A stretch of DNA of 21,082 nucleotides from DATKWV01 sp035529405 (GTDB lineage: Bacteria; Planctomycetota; Phycisphaerae; Sedimentisphaerales; Anaerobacaceae). The notes beneath the pieces are model-generated. The model was not told where the DNA came from. It saw only the letters and a list, made by a program, of their open reading frames with translations, and did not search any database. This document shows, in pieces, positions 14,701 through 21,065 of this stretch. The translations under genes and the position numbers were made by a program. Location: positions 1 to 21,082 of the forward strand of contig DATKWV010000147.1 of NCBI GenBank assembly GCA_035529405.1, written 5' to 3'. Every line of letters starts with the position of its first letter. Position 1 is the stretch's first letter.

Positions 14701-16966
14701 CGGTGGCCGTTGTAGCTGTCATGGATATGGAACTGCTGCTGGTAGCGTAAGGCTCAGTTGCCCATGTCATCGGGTCGGGGCTTGGAGCGGTTGTGTCACC
14801 TGCAGCTTGAGTTGTGGCTGATTTGACGGTACTGTATGCCGTCTGGTTCTGGTTGGCGCTTTTATCGCGTGCCATCACACGGTAGCTGTACTGTGTGCTG
14901 GGGCTAAGCCCTGTGTCCTGGTATGTAGTACTATCCTGCCAGCCGCTGCTGTTTCCGCCGCCTGCGGTGCACTCGAAGTAGTATTCAACGCCGCTGGCGT
15001 CGGTAGCGGTTGTTGCGGTCATCGATATGGAGCTTGTCCCCGTTGCATAAGGCTCAGTCGCCCAGGTCATCGGGTCGGGACTTGGCGCGGTTGTGTCACC
15101 GCCGCCGGTGGTTGCCTCTACATTGTCCACGGTCAAACTGCCCGTCTCGTGTACTAAAGTCCAATGGTCAAGACTGCTGACACTTTGCTGACTTGTGCGG
15201 AAGTCGTAGCCACTTGCAAGGGTAACCTCGGACTGACCTTCCGGCGTTACATATACGTCGTACTTGTGGCCGGAAATATTAATGTCCATCTCCACGTAGT
15301 AGGTGGTACCTGCCGAATATGGCAGCGTAACATCCGCTGCGTAGGAGTCGCCGTTACGCACGTCTATATTGCCGTAATCGTTGAAGCGTAAAATGCACGC
15401 AAGGTCATTGTAACCGGCAGCCGTGCCGTTAAGTACGCCCACAAGACCGTCCATACTGTTAAGGTTGGGTGTGGCATCAAATTCAAAAATAAGCGCTCCG
15501 CTCTGGCTGCTGAAGCTGAAGCTCTGCCAGGCGGTCGTGCTGGTAACAGCCGTACTTGACTCGGTAGTGGCCGACCTCAGTGTTGAATAGCTGGTTTCAT
15601 TTTGATTGGTGCTTTTATCTCTTGCCTTAACCTGGTAACTGTACTGGGTACTGGTACTAAGACCTGTATCTTCGTAAATCGTGCTGTCCTGCCATCCGCT
15701 GTCGTGGCCGCCGGCTGTGGTACAGTCGAAATAGTATTGCACGCCGCTTGCATCTGTTGCGGTGGTTGCAATCATCCGTATAGAGCTGCCGCTGGTAGCA
15801 TAAGGCACGGTGTTCCAGGTCATCGGGTTCGGGCTTGGTGCGGTCGTGTCGCTGGCCGCGGCAACATTTATAACCACGTTGTCGGTATCGGTTGCACTAT
15901 CGTTGTCGGTGACTGTAAGCGTAATCGTATGTGAGCCAACGTTAAAAGTCACGTTCGGGCTTACACCGGTGCCCACCTGCGTGGTGCCTTCTTTCCAGAC
16001 GTAGCCTGTAATACTGCCGTCCGGGTCGTAAGAGCCGCTGCCGTCAAGAGTTACCTGCTCGGAGCCGTTATCATCCGTGTCTGTAACCTGCCGGTCGGCA
16101 CCGGCATCAGCCACCGGAGGCTGATTGCTGGTATCACATGCGGGATTGGCGGGGACCGGCTCACCCGTGTGGAAGGTGTTGCATATAAACGTAGGATTTC
16201 CATCGGCGCTTAAATAACCGTATTGCCAGGAATCCTTCTCCCAAACGTTGTCCTTAAAGGTTATATTCGTGGGGGCGCCATAAAACTGGTCGTCCGAATA
16301 AACCGTGTATGCACCGCCGGACAGAAAATTTCCTTCTATCCATACGTCATCTACCGGACCGAAATTCGACTGTATAAGCATTGCCGAGGTCTGAGTCTGG
16401 TACAAAGCCTGTAAAGTGTTGCCTATGATATCACAGTTACCGCCGACGGGCAGCTGAATACAATCGTTATGCGAGGTTGACGTTTCAACCAGGCCGTGGC
16501 AGTAATTGTCTATGATATTCACGTTGGTGTAAAACACAATACAATCCTCATACCCGGATACGTCGCATCGGCGGATTGTGGTGTCACTGGCAAGCACCGC
16601 AATGCCCGGCTGGTCCGGCCCTTCGATGAGACAATCTTCAATTATCGTGCCGGTATAACCGTGATTGGCCTGAATGCCGTACCACCCGCCCTGTCTGAGA
16701 CGGCATTTCTTGACCGTAACGTTATTTGCCTTAATCTGCAGGCAGCCGGTGATGTCTTTTTGTTCAATAACCGCTCCGTTTGTAGTAATTGTCAAAGAGC
16801 CGGTGTACGTTGTAAGGTCATTGACGGTAAGCCCCACACCCGCCAGGCCCGTATTGCTGGCTTTGGGAAAACCATCCGGTATGGGAATCTGCGCACCATA
16901 CCCGTTGCCTGCCGCCAGGCAGACAACCAAACCAATTGCAATTAAAATAGACAACTTTTTAGACAT
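11798..16966 (-). CDS. Giant secreted multi-domain protein with seven Fn3-like repeats
   Basis: 1722 residues. AAGGAG sits about 8 bases before the ATG at 16966, and the protein starts with a signal peptide (MSKKLSILIAIGLVVCLAAG, cleavage near residue 25). Domains in order: right-handed beta-helix of the pectate-lyase-like type (about 26-280; repeated 'I-x-x-N-x-V' rungs such as IKANNVTVKKCRLR); PKD domain (about 281-372; NQPPVADAGADRQ, DGSGSYDPDGSI); Fn3-like repeat 1 (373-468); a beta-sandwich resembling laminin-G/DUF modules (469-622); repeats 2-5 (624-1016); LamG (1017-1220, ending GRIDDVRIFDKTLDPDEVF); a second Fn3-type module with TYYWAVDEVNG (about 1225-1330); repeats 6-7 (1336-1528); C-terminal DNRLRE/CBM96-like domain (1529-1722). 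No membrane anchor, sortase signal or dockerin was found. Catalysis is unproven: a carbohydrate-binding or adhesive role is as likely as lyase activity. Confidence 0.9.
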   Translation of the reverse strand: MSKKLSILIAIGLVVCLAAGNGYGAQIPIPDGFPKASNTGLAGVGLTVNDLTTYTGSLTITTNGAVIEQKDITGCLQIKANNVTVKKCRLRQGGWYGIQANHGYTGTIIEDCLIEGPDQPGIAVLASDTTIRRCDVSGYEDCIVFYTNVNIIDNYCHGLVETSTSHNDCIQLPVGGNCDIIGNTLQALYQTQTSAMLIQSNFGPVDDVWIEGNFLSGGAYTVYSDDQFYGAPTNITFKDNVWEKDSWQYGYLSADGNPTFICNTFHTGEPVPANPACDTSNQPPVADAGADRQVTDTDDNGSEQVTLDGSGSYDPDGSITGYVWKEGTTQVGTGVSPNVTFNVGSHTITLTVTDNDSATDTDNVVINVAAASDTTAPSPNPMTWNTVPYATSGSSIRMIATTATDASGVQYYFDCTTAGGHDSGWQDSTIYEDTGLSTSTQYSYQVKARDKSTNQNETSYSTLRSATTESSTAVTSTTAWQSFSFSSQSGALIFEFDATPNLNSMDGLVGVLNGTAAGYNDLACILRFNDYGNIDVRNGDSYAADVTLPYSAGTTYYVEMDINISGHKYDVYVTPEGQSEVTLASGYDFRTSQQSVSSLDHWTLVHETGSLTVDNVEATTGGGDTTAPSPDPMTWATEPYATGTSSISMTATTATDASGVEYYFECTAGGGNSSGWQDSTTYQDTGLSPSTQYSYRVMARDKSANQNQTAYSTVKSATTQAAGDTTAPSPDPMTWATEPYATSSSSISMTATTATDASGVQYYFECTAGGGHSSGWQDGTTYQDTGLNEQTQYSYRVKARDKSGNQNETAYSTVKSATTETAPDTTAPSPDPMTWATEPYAASATSVAMTATTATDDSAVEYYFDCTAGGGSDSGWQDSTTYIDTGLSELTQYSYRVKARDKSTNQNETAYSTVKSATTPDGSAPSPNPMTWATEPHSTGTTSIAMTATTATDTSGVEYYFDCTTAGGHDSGWQDSTSYEDTALNSNSTYNYQVKARDKSSNLNETAYSTLKSATTDTVVVPPPSPTGYLKLDETSGTTATDSSGNGYDGTVSGAAWTSSGHTDGALSFSSTSDRCQIPGGALSASQGSITLWGRASGTQSGTRYYFGHSSNPSGWADRIQLYLDNGDMVLNLGLGDTHTRATGIMTLSTDAWYHVALTWNGSNYFVYVNGAQKATGSYTGLSTIGTFADIGNDGSNAERTEAFTGRIDDVRIFDKTLDPDEVFEIYSGVVFTASSPSPADNANNVSVDAVLSWTAGAHAAYHEVYLGTNYNSVADASHSSSEYMGNYSTSSFDPNAFDPNLLAYDTTYYWAVDEVNGTSFWMGDIWSFVTQAASDTTAPSPNPMTWATEPYATGASSISMTATTATDASGVEYYFECTAGGGHSSSWQDSVTYTDTGLSELTQYSYRVKARDKSSNHNETAYSTVKSATTQDGTAPAPNPMTWATEPYETGTSSISMTATTATDASGVEYYFECTAGGGHSSSWQDSSTYQDTGLSASTQYSYRVKARDKSTNHNETSYSTVKSATTDASAEPTDINGSTADTSVESDGYVRWGGEETARSGGADTDHDHCFVLVFELPTLGQGQTITAANLKFYYEGTGYYTPQGNIDVHGLDYRTTSSVVSGDFYQGSFTGDENSTGIQDDIVTPSTSTGTINTSSSADTALKNYLNAQYTAGAEGGDYVFLRINNDINETNSPQRYYEVSTANHSTSSQRPVLTVTIE
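12383..12961 (-). repeat. Repeats 6 and 7 of the ~97-residue Fn3-like unit
   Basis: Unit 6 spans 12671-12961 (291 bases) and unit 7 spans 12383-12670 (288 bases). Each starts with D-(T/G)-T-A-P-x-P-N-P-M-T-W-A-T-E-P-Y and ends with TVKSATT. Bases 12528-12609 and 12819-12900 are identical over 82 consecutive positions, which indicates recent duplication or gene conversion. Confidence 0.9.
13919..15097 (-). repeat. Repeats 2-5 of the ~97-residue Fn3-like unit
   Basis: Four head-to-tail units: 14798-15097 (300 bases), 14498-14797 (300), 14207-14497 (291) and 13919-14206 (288). The shared core is MTATTATDASGVEYYF, then CTAGGG, GWQDSTTY, DTGLS, TQYSYRVKARDKS and ETAYSTVKSATT. All length changes are multiples of three bases at the linker between units. 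Confidence 0.92.
15563..15850 (-). repeat. Repeat 1 of the Fn3-like unit
   Basis: A 288-base unit separated from repeats 2-5 by a different beta-sandwich module. It is the most divergent of the seven (WNTVPYATSGSSIRMIATTA, TLRSATT), consistent with being the oldest copy. Confidence 0.88.
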
Positions 16967-16983
16967 TTCATTTTCTCCTTCCC

Positions 16984-17088
16984 CCGGTTAACAATGTTTT
17001 GATTACAACTACACGAAACAGAACTACCCTGGTTTATCGAAAACTGACTTAACCTCCTTTCTCCCCTCCACCGGGTTAATAGTGTTTT
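16984..17088 (-). repeat. Direct repeat in the leader of the giant gene
   Basis: Plus-strand ccggttaacaatgtttt at 16984-17000 recurs as ccgggttaatagtgtttt at 17071-17088, each flanked on the left by a pyrimidine-rich stretch that on the minus strand reads as a purine-rich ribosome-binding-like sequence (GAAGGAGA and GAAAGGAGG). Only the copy nearer the gene has a start codon at proper distance. It looks like a duplicated translation-start region. Confidence 0.55.
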
Positions 17089-17147
17089 TTGACAGAATTG
17101 ATAGAATTATCGAAGAATAACGATATGAATTTCCAGGAATGACTCAT
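17076..17147 (-). CDS. Candidate 23-residue leader ORF
   Basis: ATG at 17147 is preceded by AGGAGG (17159-17164) at an 11-base spacing, and the frame MSHSWKFISLFFDNSINSVK plus KHY ends with TAA at 17076. It lies inside the predicted ~350-base leader of the 1722-residue gene. There is no known family; a short frame like this can occur by chance, but the ribosome binding site is among the best in the window. It overlaps the 15-base element shared with the other giant gene's leader. A leader peptide role is a guess. Confidence 0.3.
   Translation of the reverse strand: MSHSWKFISLFFDNSINSVKKHY
17085..17099 (-). promoter_or_regulatory. Leader element TTTTTTGACAGaATT shared with the next giant gene
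   Basis: The plus-strand 15-mer here matches 20733-20747 at 14 of 15 positions, in the same orientation relative to the downstream gene. Both are in untranslated leaders of the two giant exoprotein genes. Function unknown. Confidence 0.4.
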
Positions 17148-17323
17148 GTAATTTGTCGCCTCCTGTAAGTAGTTGTTCTTTCCTTAAAGCTATCTACATA
17201 AGCACCGGAAAACCGTGCCTTGCAAAAGTTTTTATTTCAACTGTGCCAGATGCCTGTCACACCAGCTTAAGATAAAAACCTCCGCTCTACCCGGAAACAA
17301 AATGTAAGACTTGTGCTGATAGT

Positions 17324-17352
17324 ATAGTATGGGCCGCTTGTGACGGTGTCAA
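17324..17352 (-). promoter_or_regulatory. Putative sigma-70-type promoter of the 1722-residue gene
   Basis: On the minus strand a consensus TTGACA (17347-17352) is followed by a 17-base spacer and TACTAT (17324-17329; 4 of 6 matches). Transcription would start near 17316, about 350 bases before the ATG at 16966, giving an unusually long leader. The region from 17353 to 17497 behind it shows no gene, hairpin or repeat that I can support. Confidence 0.5.
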
Positions 17353-17497
17353 GCGAAAAAAAAACAGAAAATTATTACAATTGCACAGCTAACTGCTTGC
17401 CCCGCAGCGACTTAGAGAAAACGTTGACTGTACATCTACCCGCTTGCGTTCAGCTATGCCGATACTGTCAGTACTGCGGCGGCAACCCACCGAAAGT

Positions 17498-17517
17498 AAA
17501 CAACACCGGAAACCTTG
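17498..17517. repeat. 20-base block shared with 11703-11722
   Basis: One mismatch relative to the copy at 11703-11722; see that entry. Here it lies in the spacer between the two giant genes, downstream of the hairpin at 17589. Confidence 0.6.
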
Positions 17518-17588
17518 CAAACGGCCAAAGAGACTCAAAATAAATCCGGAAAGGAATTTGCTCTGTCATTACCGTCACACAAGCTAAA

Positions 17589-17617
17589 GGGGCCTGTGTC
17601 TTTACGGCACAGGCCCC
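17589..17617 (-). terminator. Hairpin after the dockerin/beta-helix gene
   Basis: A perfect 10-base stem (arms 17589-17598 and 17608-17617, GGGGCCTGTG type) with a 9-base loop starts 32 bases after the stop codon. On the minus strand it is followed by TTTAGCTT, a weak U-tract. Its outer stem GGGGCCTG resembles those of the hairpins at 11732 and 21054, but its loop is different. Confidence 0.65.
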
Positions 17618-17648
17618 AAAAAGCTGCATCCTCTTTATATGCCCAACA

Positions 17649-20600
17649 TTACTGCTGGTATTCATACGCGCCGATGTCAACAGCACTGCCGGACGGAACC
17701 GGATTACCTTCAAGGTCCTCGCTGTAGCCGACATCTATACCTGCATCTTTGGCAGGGCTTGTGGATTTCAGGTGGTAGTCCAGGTTCGCATAGTTCACGA
17801 AAACCTTGCTCTTGTCCTGCTCGATTATTTCGCCGGTGCCAGGGTACCAGCCGTACTGCGGGTACTGATTCCACGCCAGGGCCGTATAAAGGTTATAGGT
17901 AACGTTCGAACCTGACCCGCCCCAGCCGTTAATGATGTTATTGGTTACAATCAGGCCGGTACCGCCGGTATTAAGGGCCGGCGGGCTTTCGTTCATTATC
18001 ACATTGTTGTAGTAATGCAGGTTCGTGCAGTGCAGGCCGTCCCAGGTCCAGTCCGCAACGCAAAGACCGCCGCCGTACGTGTGAAGGACGTTGTAGGCCA
18101 TCGTTATCGAGTCGCTGTCCTGTGTGGTCAGCGCGCAGTTGCCCCGCAGAACCGTGTTACCCAAAATCAGGATGTCCGAGGAGCCCTGATAGGCCGTAAT
18201 GCCGTTGGCGTGCACACCGGTATGGTCCAGCACACTGTTTCCGATTACGTCAACGTTATGGGCACCGCCCATATAAATCCCCGTTCCGCCGTTCTTTATC
18301 AGGATGTTGTTGCGGAATGTAATGTTGGAGCCGCCCGTCAGCAGTCCTCTGCTGCGCAGGTTGCGGTGGATATAGTTGTTTTCAACGGTTACTTCGCTGG
18401 TACTGCCGCGCAGGTCCACGCCCGCAAACTTGTCCATCGAACGGTTGTACGCCACCTCGTTGTTGCGAACTATGATGTTGTTGGCGCCATCGGTGGTGTT
18501 CTTGATGCCGGCACCGCTGGCCCAGTTACCAAAACCGGCGCTGAACTTTATTATCTTAAAGCCCTGGAGCGTGATATTGCTCTTGCCGTTGAAGTCAAAG
18601 CCGTTCCTTCGCACCGAGACTGTTATTCCCACACTGCTGATGTCACCGGTCGTGTACGGCCACAGGTAAACTTCGCCGCTGCTTTCATTAACTACGTATT
18701 CACCTGCTGCGTCCAGGACCTCCACGCAGTTACCCATCGCATAGAGGGTATCCCTGTCCGGATAAGGGGGATTGGGTAACGTCTCGAAGTATATCGTGTG
18801 CGTCGAAGGTGAATAACCGGTTACCTTCGAGGTATAGACCTGGTTGCCGGTGGCCCAGACATGGGCATAGGCGCCGTCCCAGGCATTAGGGTCTGACTGC
18901 GTGAAGAAACTGGCATCCACAATGCTGGTGCTGTTGGCGTCGGTCAGCGGAACAGCATTATAGCTTGAGGTCTTGTCGTAGAAGAAGGGGTCGGGTGCGG
19001 TCGGGCCCTGCGCAACAGCAAGCAGTTGGTCGTTCTCCATAAGATTTACACTCCACACATCGTCGCATCCGACAGGCAGCGTGGTTTTGTACATATTGGC
19101 CCAATAGGCGGCGCCGCCGCAGTCCTCGGCAGATGAGCAGGGTGTCCAGCTGGTCAGAAGCTCGGAGCCGTCGATAACGGCCTTGCCGCTGCCCCAGGTC
19201 TGTGCGGTATCGCCGTCGAAGACAATCGGAACGCCCAAACCGCCGGAGGTATTTACCTTGATTTCGCCGCGGTAGTGAACACCACCCTTGAAGATAACCG
19301 TATCGCCGCCCTGCAGTATAGTCGCTGCGGCAATACCCGTGGCGTTGTTGTCACAGGGACAGTGCTTCCAGGGTGTCAAAGTGCTGGTGCCGTTGTTGTT
19401 ATCGTTACCACTGTCGAAGTCAACGTAGTAAGCTGGCCCCAGAGGCTGTGTCAGCCAATCCTGCCCTAATGAGGCAAAATCACCAAAGTCAACCCAGCCG
19501 CTATGGTCAAGGTCTGCGCCGCAGCACCAGCCCTGTTGCGGCTGAGTACCGCCTTCAACCAGCCACTGCCGCGCAAATGCCACAAGGTCGTTGAAGTCAA
19601 TGGGACTTGCCACGACCATATCGCAGGCAACCGTAAAGCTCCAGACGTCTCCTTTCCACGGCTGCGGCTGACAGGCATCGTTGACCTCATCGATGCGCCA
19701 GTAGTAAGTTTTGCCCGGCCAAAGCCCGTCGGCATCATAATCGTTGGTATCATAACTGTTGGCGTCAAAATTCTGTCGGCCTCGATATATGCCCGTGGAA
19801 TCGGATGTATTGGCGTCATTAACGTCGTCGTAATCGGTGCCGAAGTACACATCGTGAAAAGCGGCATATTCTCCCGGTGCCCAGCTTAGCACCACATCAG
19901 GCGCCACGTCTGTTTGGCCGTTTGAAGGATTGCCCTTATGGGCAGTTACAACCTCTCCTACCAAGGTAAGGTCAAGAAGCTTGCTGGCCCACTTCCACTT
20001 GCCGGCAACGCTGTTTTCGCACAAGAACCGTGAATTTAGGCTGTCATCACAGGATACCATGCAGATATCCAGCCCGATTACCTGACCGATCCCAAGGGTC
20101 AAAACCGGCGAAGTACCCGGACTGGACAGGTTCAGGTCGGAATACGGCTTTAATGCAAACTCATAAGTTATTATATCGCCGTTTACGCCGGCTGCATAAC
20201 CCCCAGGGGGCAAGATGCTGTCAGCCGACCGGTCTAAAATATAAGACCACGCACCGCCGCTGCCGTTGGGGCCTATGAAGTAATGCTGGGCGTACCGCAT
20301 TGTGTCAGCATAGTAGGCAAAGTCCTCGGTGTCGGTGTTGCCGGGATCAACGTAAATCTCGATATCGTCATGCTCGTTCCAGGCGACAAAGCTGCTTTTG
20401 AAATTATGACTTGTGTCGGTGCCGGTTACTGCCACGTATATAAGATTGGCACCGGGGCTCCACATCGCCGCCCACTTAGCCTCTGAAAGGTCATCAGGCG
20501 GCGGCGGACTGTAGTCGGCATTCATCGCAATCCAGTCAGCCGAATCCCACTCACCAGGGCTGATAACGCCATCTATAACAGGCTGACCCGTAACAATAAA

Positions 20601-20693
20601 GTAATCATTCTGGTCGGGATAACCAACAGCGGTGCTATTGACCACAACCAGCACCAAAACAACAGAAATTGACAAAAGTGATTTTTTGCACAT
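17649..20693 (-). CDS. Secreted CBM9-like / dockerin-like / beta-helix protein
   Basis: 1014 residues from the ATG at 20693, selected because AAGGAGGAG lies 6 bases upstream and a signal peptide follows (CKKSLLSISVVLVLVVVNST, cleavage about residue 24); an in-frame extension to 20804 would translate the leader's inverted repeat. Modules: CBM9/DUF1083-type sugar-binding domain (about 25-245; VIDGVISPGEWDSADW, DDIEIYVDPGNTDTEDFAYY); Fn3-type module (about 248-355; LSWAPGEYAAFHDVYFGTDY, TYYWRIDEVND); dockerin-like pair (about 356-418; PIDFNDLVAFARQWL and DLDHSGWVDFGDFASL, with Asp-rich calcium-loop residues in the second half); right-handed beta-helix (about 420-990; YYVDFDSGNDNNNGTS, NIIVRNNEVAYN, ITFRNNILIKNGGTGI); and the terminal DLEGNPVPSGSAVDIGAYEY typical of such helices. 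It probably binds or cleaves a polysaccharide; catalytic residues are not identified. Confidence 0.9.
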   Translation of the reverse strand: MCKKSLLSISVVLVLVVVNSTAVGYPDQNDYFIVTGQPVIDGVISPGEWDSADWIAMNADYSPPPPDDLSEAKWAAMWSPGANLIYVAVTGTDTSHNFKSSFVAWNEHDDIEIYVDPGNTDTEDFAYYADTMRYAQHYFIGPNGSGGAWSYILDRSADSILPPGGYAAGVNGDIITYEFALKPYSDLNLSSPGTSPVLTLGIGQVIGLDICMVSCDDSLNSRFLCENSVAGKWKWASKLLDLTLVGEVVTAHKGNPSNGQTDVAPDVVLSWAPGEYAAFHDVYFGTDYDDVNDANTSDSTGIYRGRQNFDANSYDTNDYDADGLWPGKTYYWRIDEVNDACQPQPWKGDVWSFTVACDMVVASPIDFNDLVAFARQWLVEGGTQPQQGWCCGADLDHSGWVDFGDFASLGQDWLTQPLGPAYYVDFDSGNDNNNGTSTLTPWKHCPCDNNATGIAAATILQGGDTVIFKGGVHYRGEIKVNTSGGLGVPIVFDGDTAQTWGSGKAVIDGSELLTSWTPCSSAEDCGGAAYWANMYKTTLPVGCDDVWSVNLMENDQLLAVAQGPTAPDPFFYDKTSSYNAVPLTDANSTSIVDASFFTQSDPNAWDGAYAHVWATGNQVYTSKVTGYSPSTHTIYFETLPNPPYPDRDTLYAMGNCVEVLDAAGEYVVNESSGEVYLWPYTTGDISSVGITVSVRRNGFDFNGKSNITLQGFKIIKFSAGFGNWASGAGIKNTTDGANNIIVRNNEVAYNRSMDKFAGVDLRGSTSEVTVENNYIHRNLRSRGLLTGGSNITFRNNILIKNGGTGIYMGGAHNVDVIGNSVLDHTGVHANGITAYQGSSDILILGNTVLRGNCALTTQDSDSITMAYNVLHTYGGGLCVADWTWDGLHCTNLHYYNNVIMNESPPALNTGGTGLIVTNNIINGWGGSGSNVTYNLYTALAWNQYPQYGWYPGTGEIIEQDKSKVFVNYANLDYHLKSTSPAKDAGIDVGYSEDLEGNPVPSGSAVDIGAYEYQQ

Positions 20694-20732
20694 AAAGCTC
20701 CTCCTTCGAACTGAATTACCTTCAAGTGGGAC

Positions 20733-20801
20733 TTTTTTGACAGGATTAACAGGGGTTTTTTTGAATTTATCCGCTTTTATTTTGTAAATCCTGTCAAAAA
20801 A
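20733..20801 (-). repeat. Perfect 15-base inverted repeat in the 5' leader
   Basis: Arms TTTTTTGACAGGATT at 20733-20747 and its exact complement at 20787-20801 are separated by 39 bases. Relative to the predicted start near 20805 the stem would form at the very 5' end of the mRNA of the dockerin/beta-helix gene and close about 40 bases before the start codon. It could be an mRNA stabiliser or a regulator binding site; the aatcctgtc-type words also occur as dispersed repeats in many bacteria. Confidence 0.75.
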
Positions 20802-20811
20802 CACAAATTAT

Positions 20812-20841
20812 ATAATATCTCATCAGCGACCCCTTTGTCAA
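20812..20841 (-). promoter_or_regulatory. Putative sigma-70-type promoter of the dockerin/beta-helix gene
   Basis: Minus-strand TTGACA at 20836-20841, an 18-base spacer, and TATTAT at 20812-20817 (5 of 6). A TATAAT at 20807-20812 overlaps it but is 23 bases from the -35. The start would be near 20805, just before the inverted repeat. Confidence 0.45.
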
Positions 20842-20893
20842 GAAGAATCCTGTAATGCTGATTGCGGCCTGCCGCTGTCCGAATCTAAAACTA

Positions 20894-20928
20894 TCGGGCC
20901 CGCACCGGACTGGCCGGTACGGGCCCGA
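20894..20928 (-). terminator. Strong GC-rich hairpin after the LamG tail
   Basis: Arms 20894-20908 and 20914-20928 pair over 15 bases with one mismatch and a 5-base loop. It lies 33 bases past the stop codon of the LamG-type tail (20961) and is followed on the minus strand by TAGTTTTAG. On the plus strand an A-run follows, so it could act on that side only weakly. Confidence 0.7.
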
Positions 20929-20960
20929 AAAACATCTAATTAGCCTGATAACACAACCGA

Positions 20961-21065
20961 TTATTCGTTGGCCAGGTCGTTTACATCTGCATCGCTCATA
21001 GCATAGTCATAGATGCGGACCTGGTGTACCCCATGGACTGTGCAAAAGCAGTCGGGGCCTGAACT
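20961..21065 (-). pseudogene. Orphan 3' tail of a LamG-domain gene
   Basis: The minus-strand frame ends VRIYDYAMSDADVNDLANE and TAA at 20961. This is the standard end of a LamG/concanavalin-like domain (compare DDVRIFDKTLDPDEVFEIYSG in the giant protein). Going upstream the resemblance stops at about 21023 (preceding residues are CFCTVHGVHQ, not domain-like), and an in-frame TGA occurs at 21066-21068, inside the hairpin at 21054. The gene is therefore cut or interrupted here; the window ends 14 bases later, so an upstream continuation in another frame cannot be excluded. Confidence 0.6.

Noticed and set aside
12383..15850. CRISPR-like array in the regularly spaced repeats
   Set aside because: The period is about 288-300 bases in frame within one gene; these are protein-domain repeats.
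17440..17520. Possible riboswitch (c-di-GMP-like words GCAACCC and CCGAAAG) between the giant genes
   Set aside because: The stretch does not fold into the conserved two-helix core, and no plus-strand gene follows it.
17468..17734. Minus-strand frame ending FTFGGLPPQY in the spacer downstream of 17649
   Set aside because: It crosses the terminator hairpin, overlaps the end of the large gene, and shows no family resemblance.
18015..18779. Plus-strand 254-codon open frame opposite the beta-helix gene
   Set aside because: It is an antisense shadow of a GC-rich coding region; no ribosome binding site or recognisable domain.
20694..20804. In-frame extension of the 1014-residue protein
   Set aside because: It would translate the leader inverted repeat and bury the signal peptide; a strong ribosome binding site marks the ATG at 20693.
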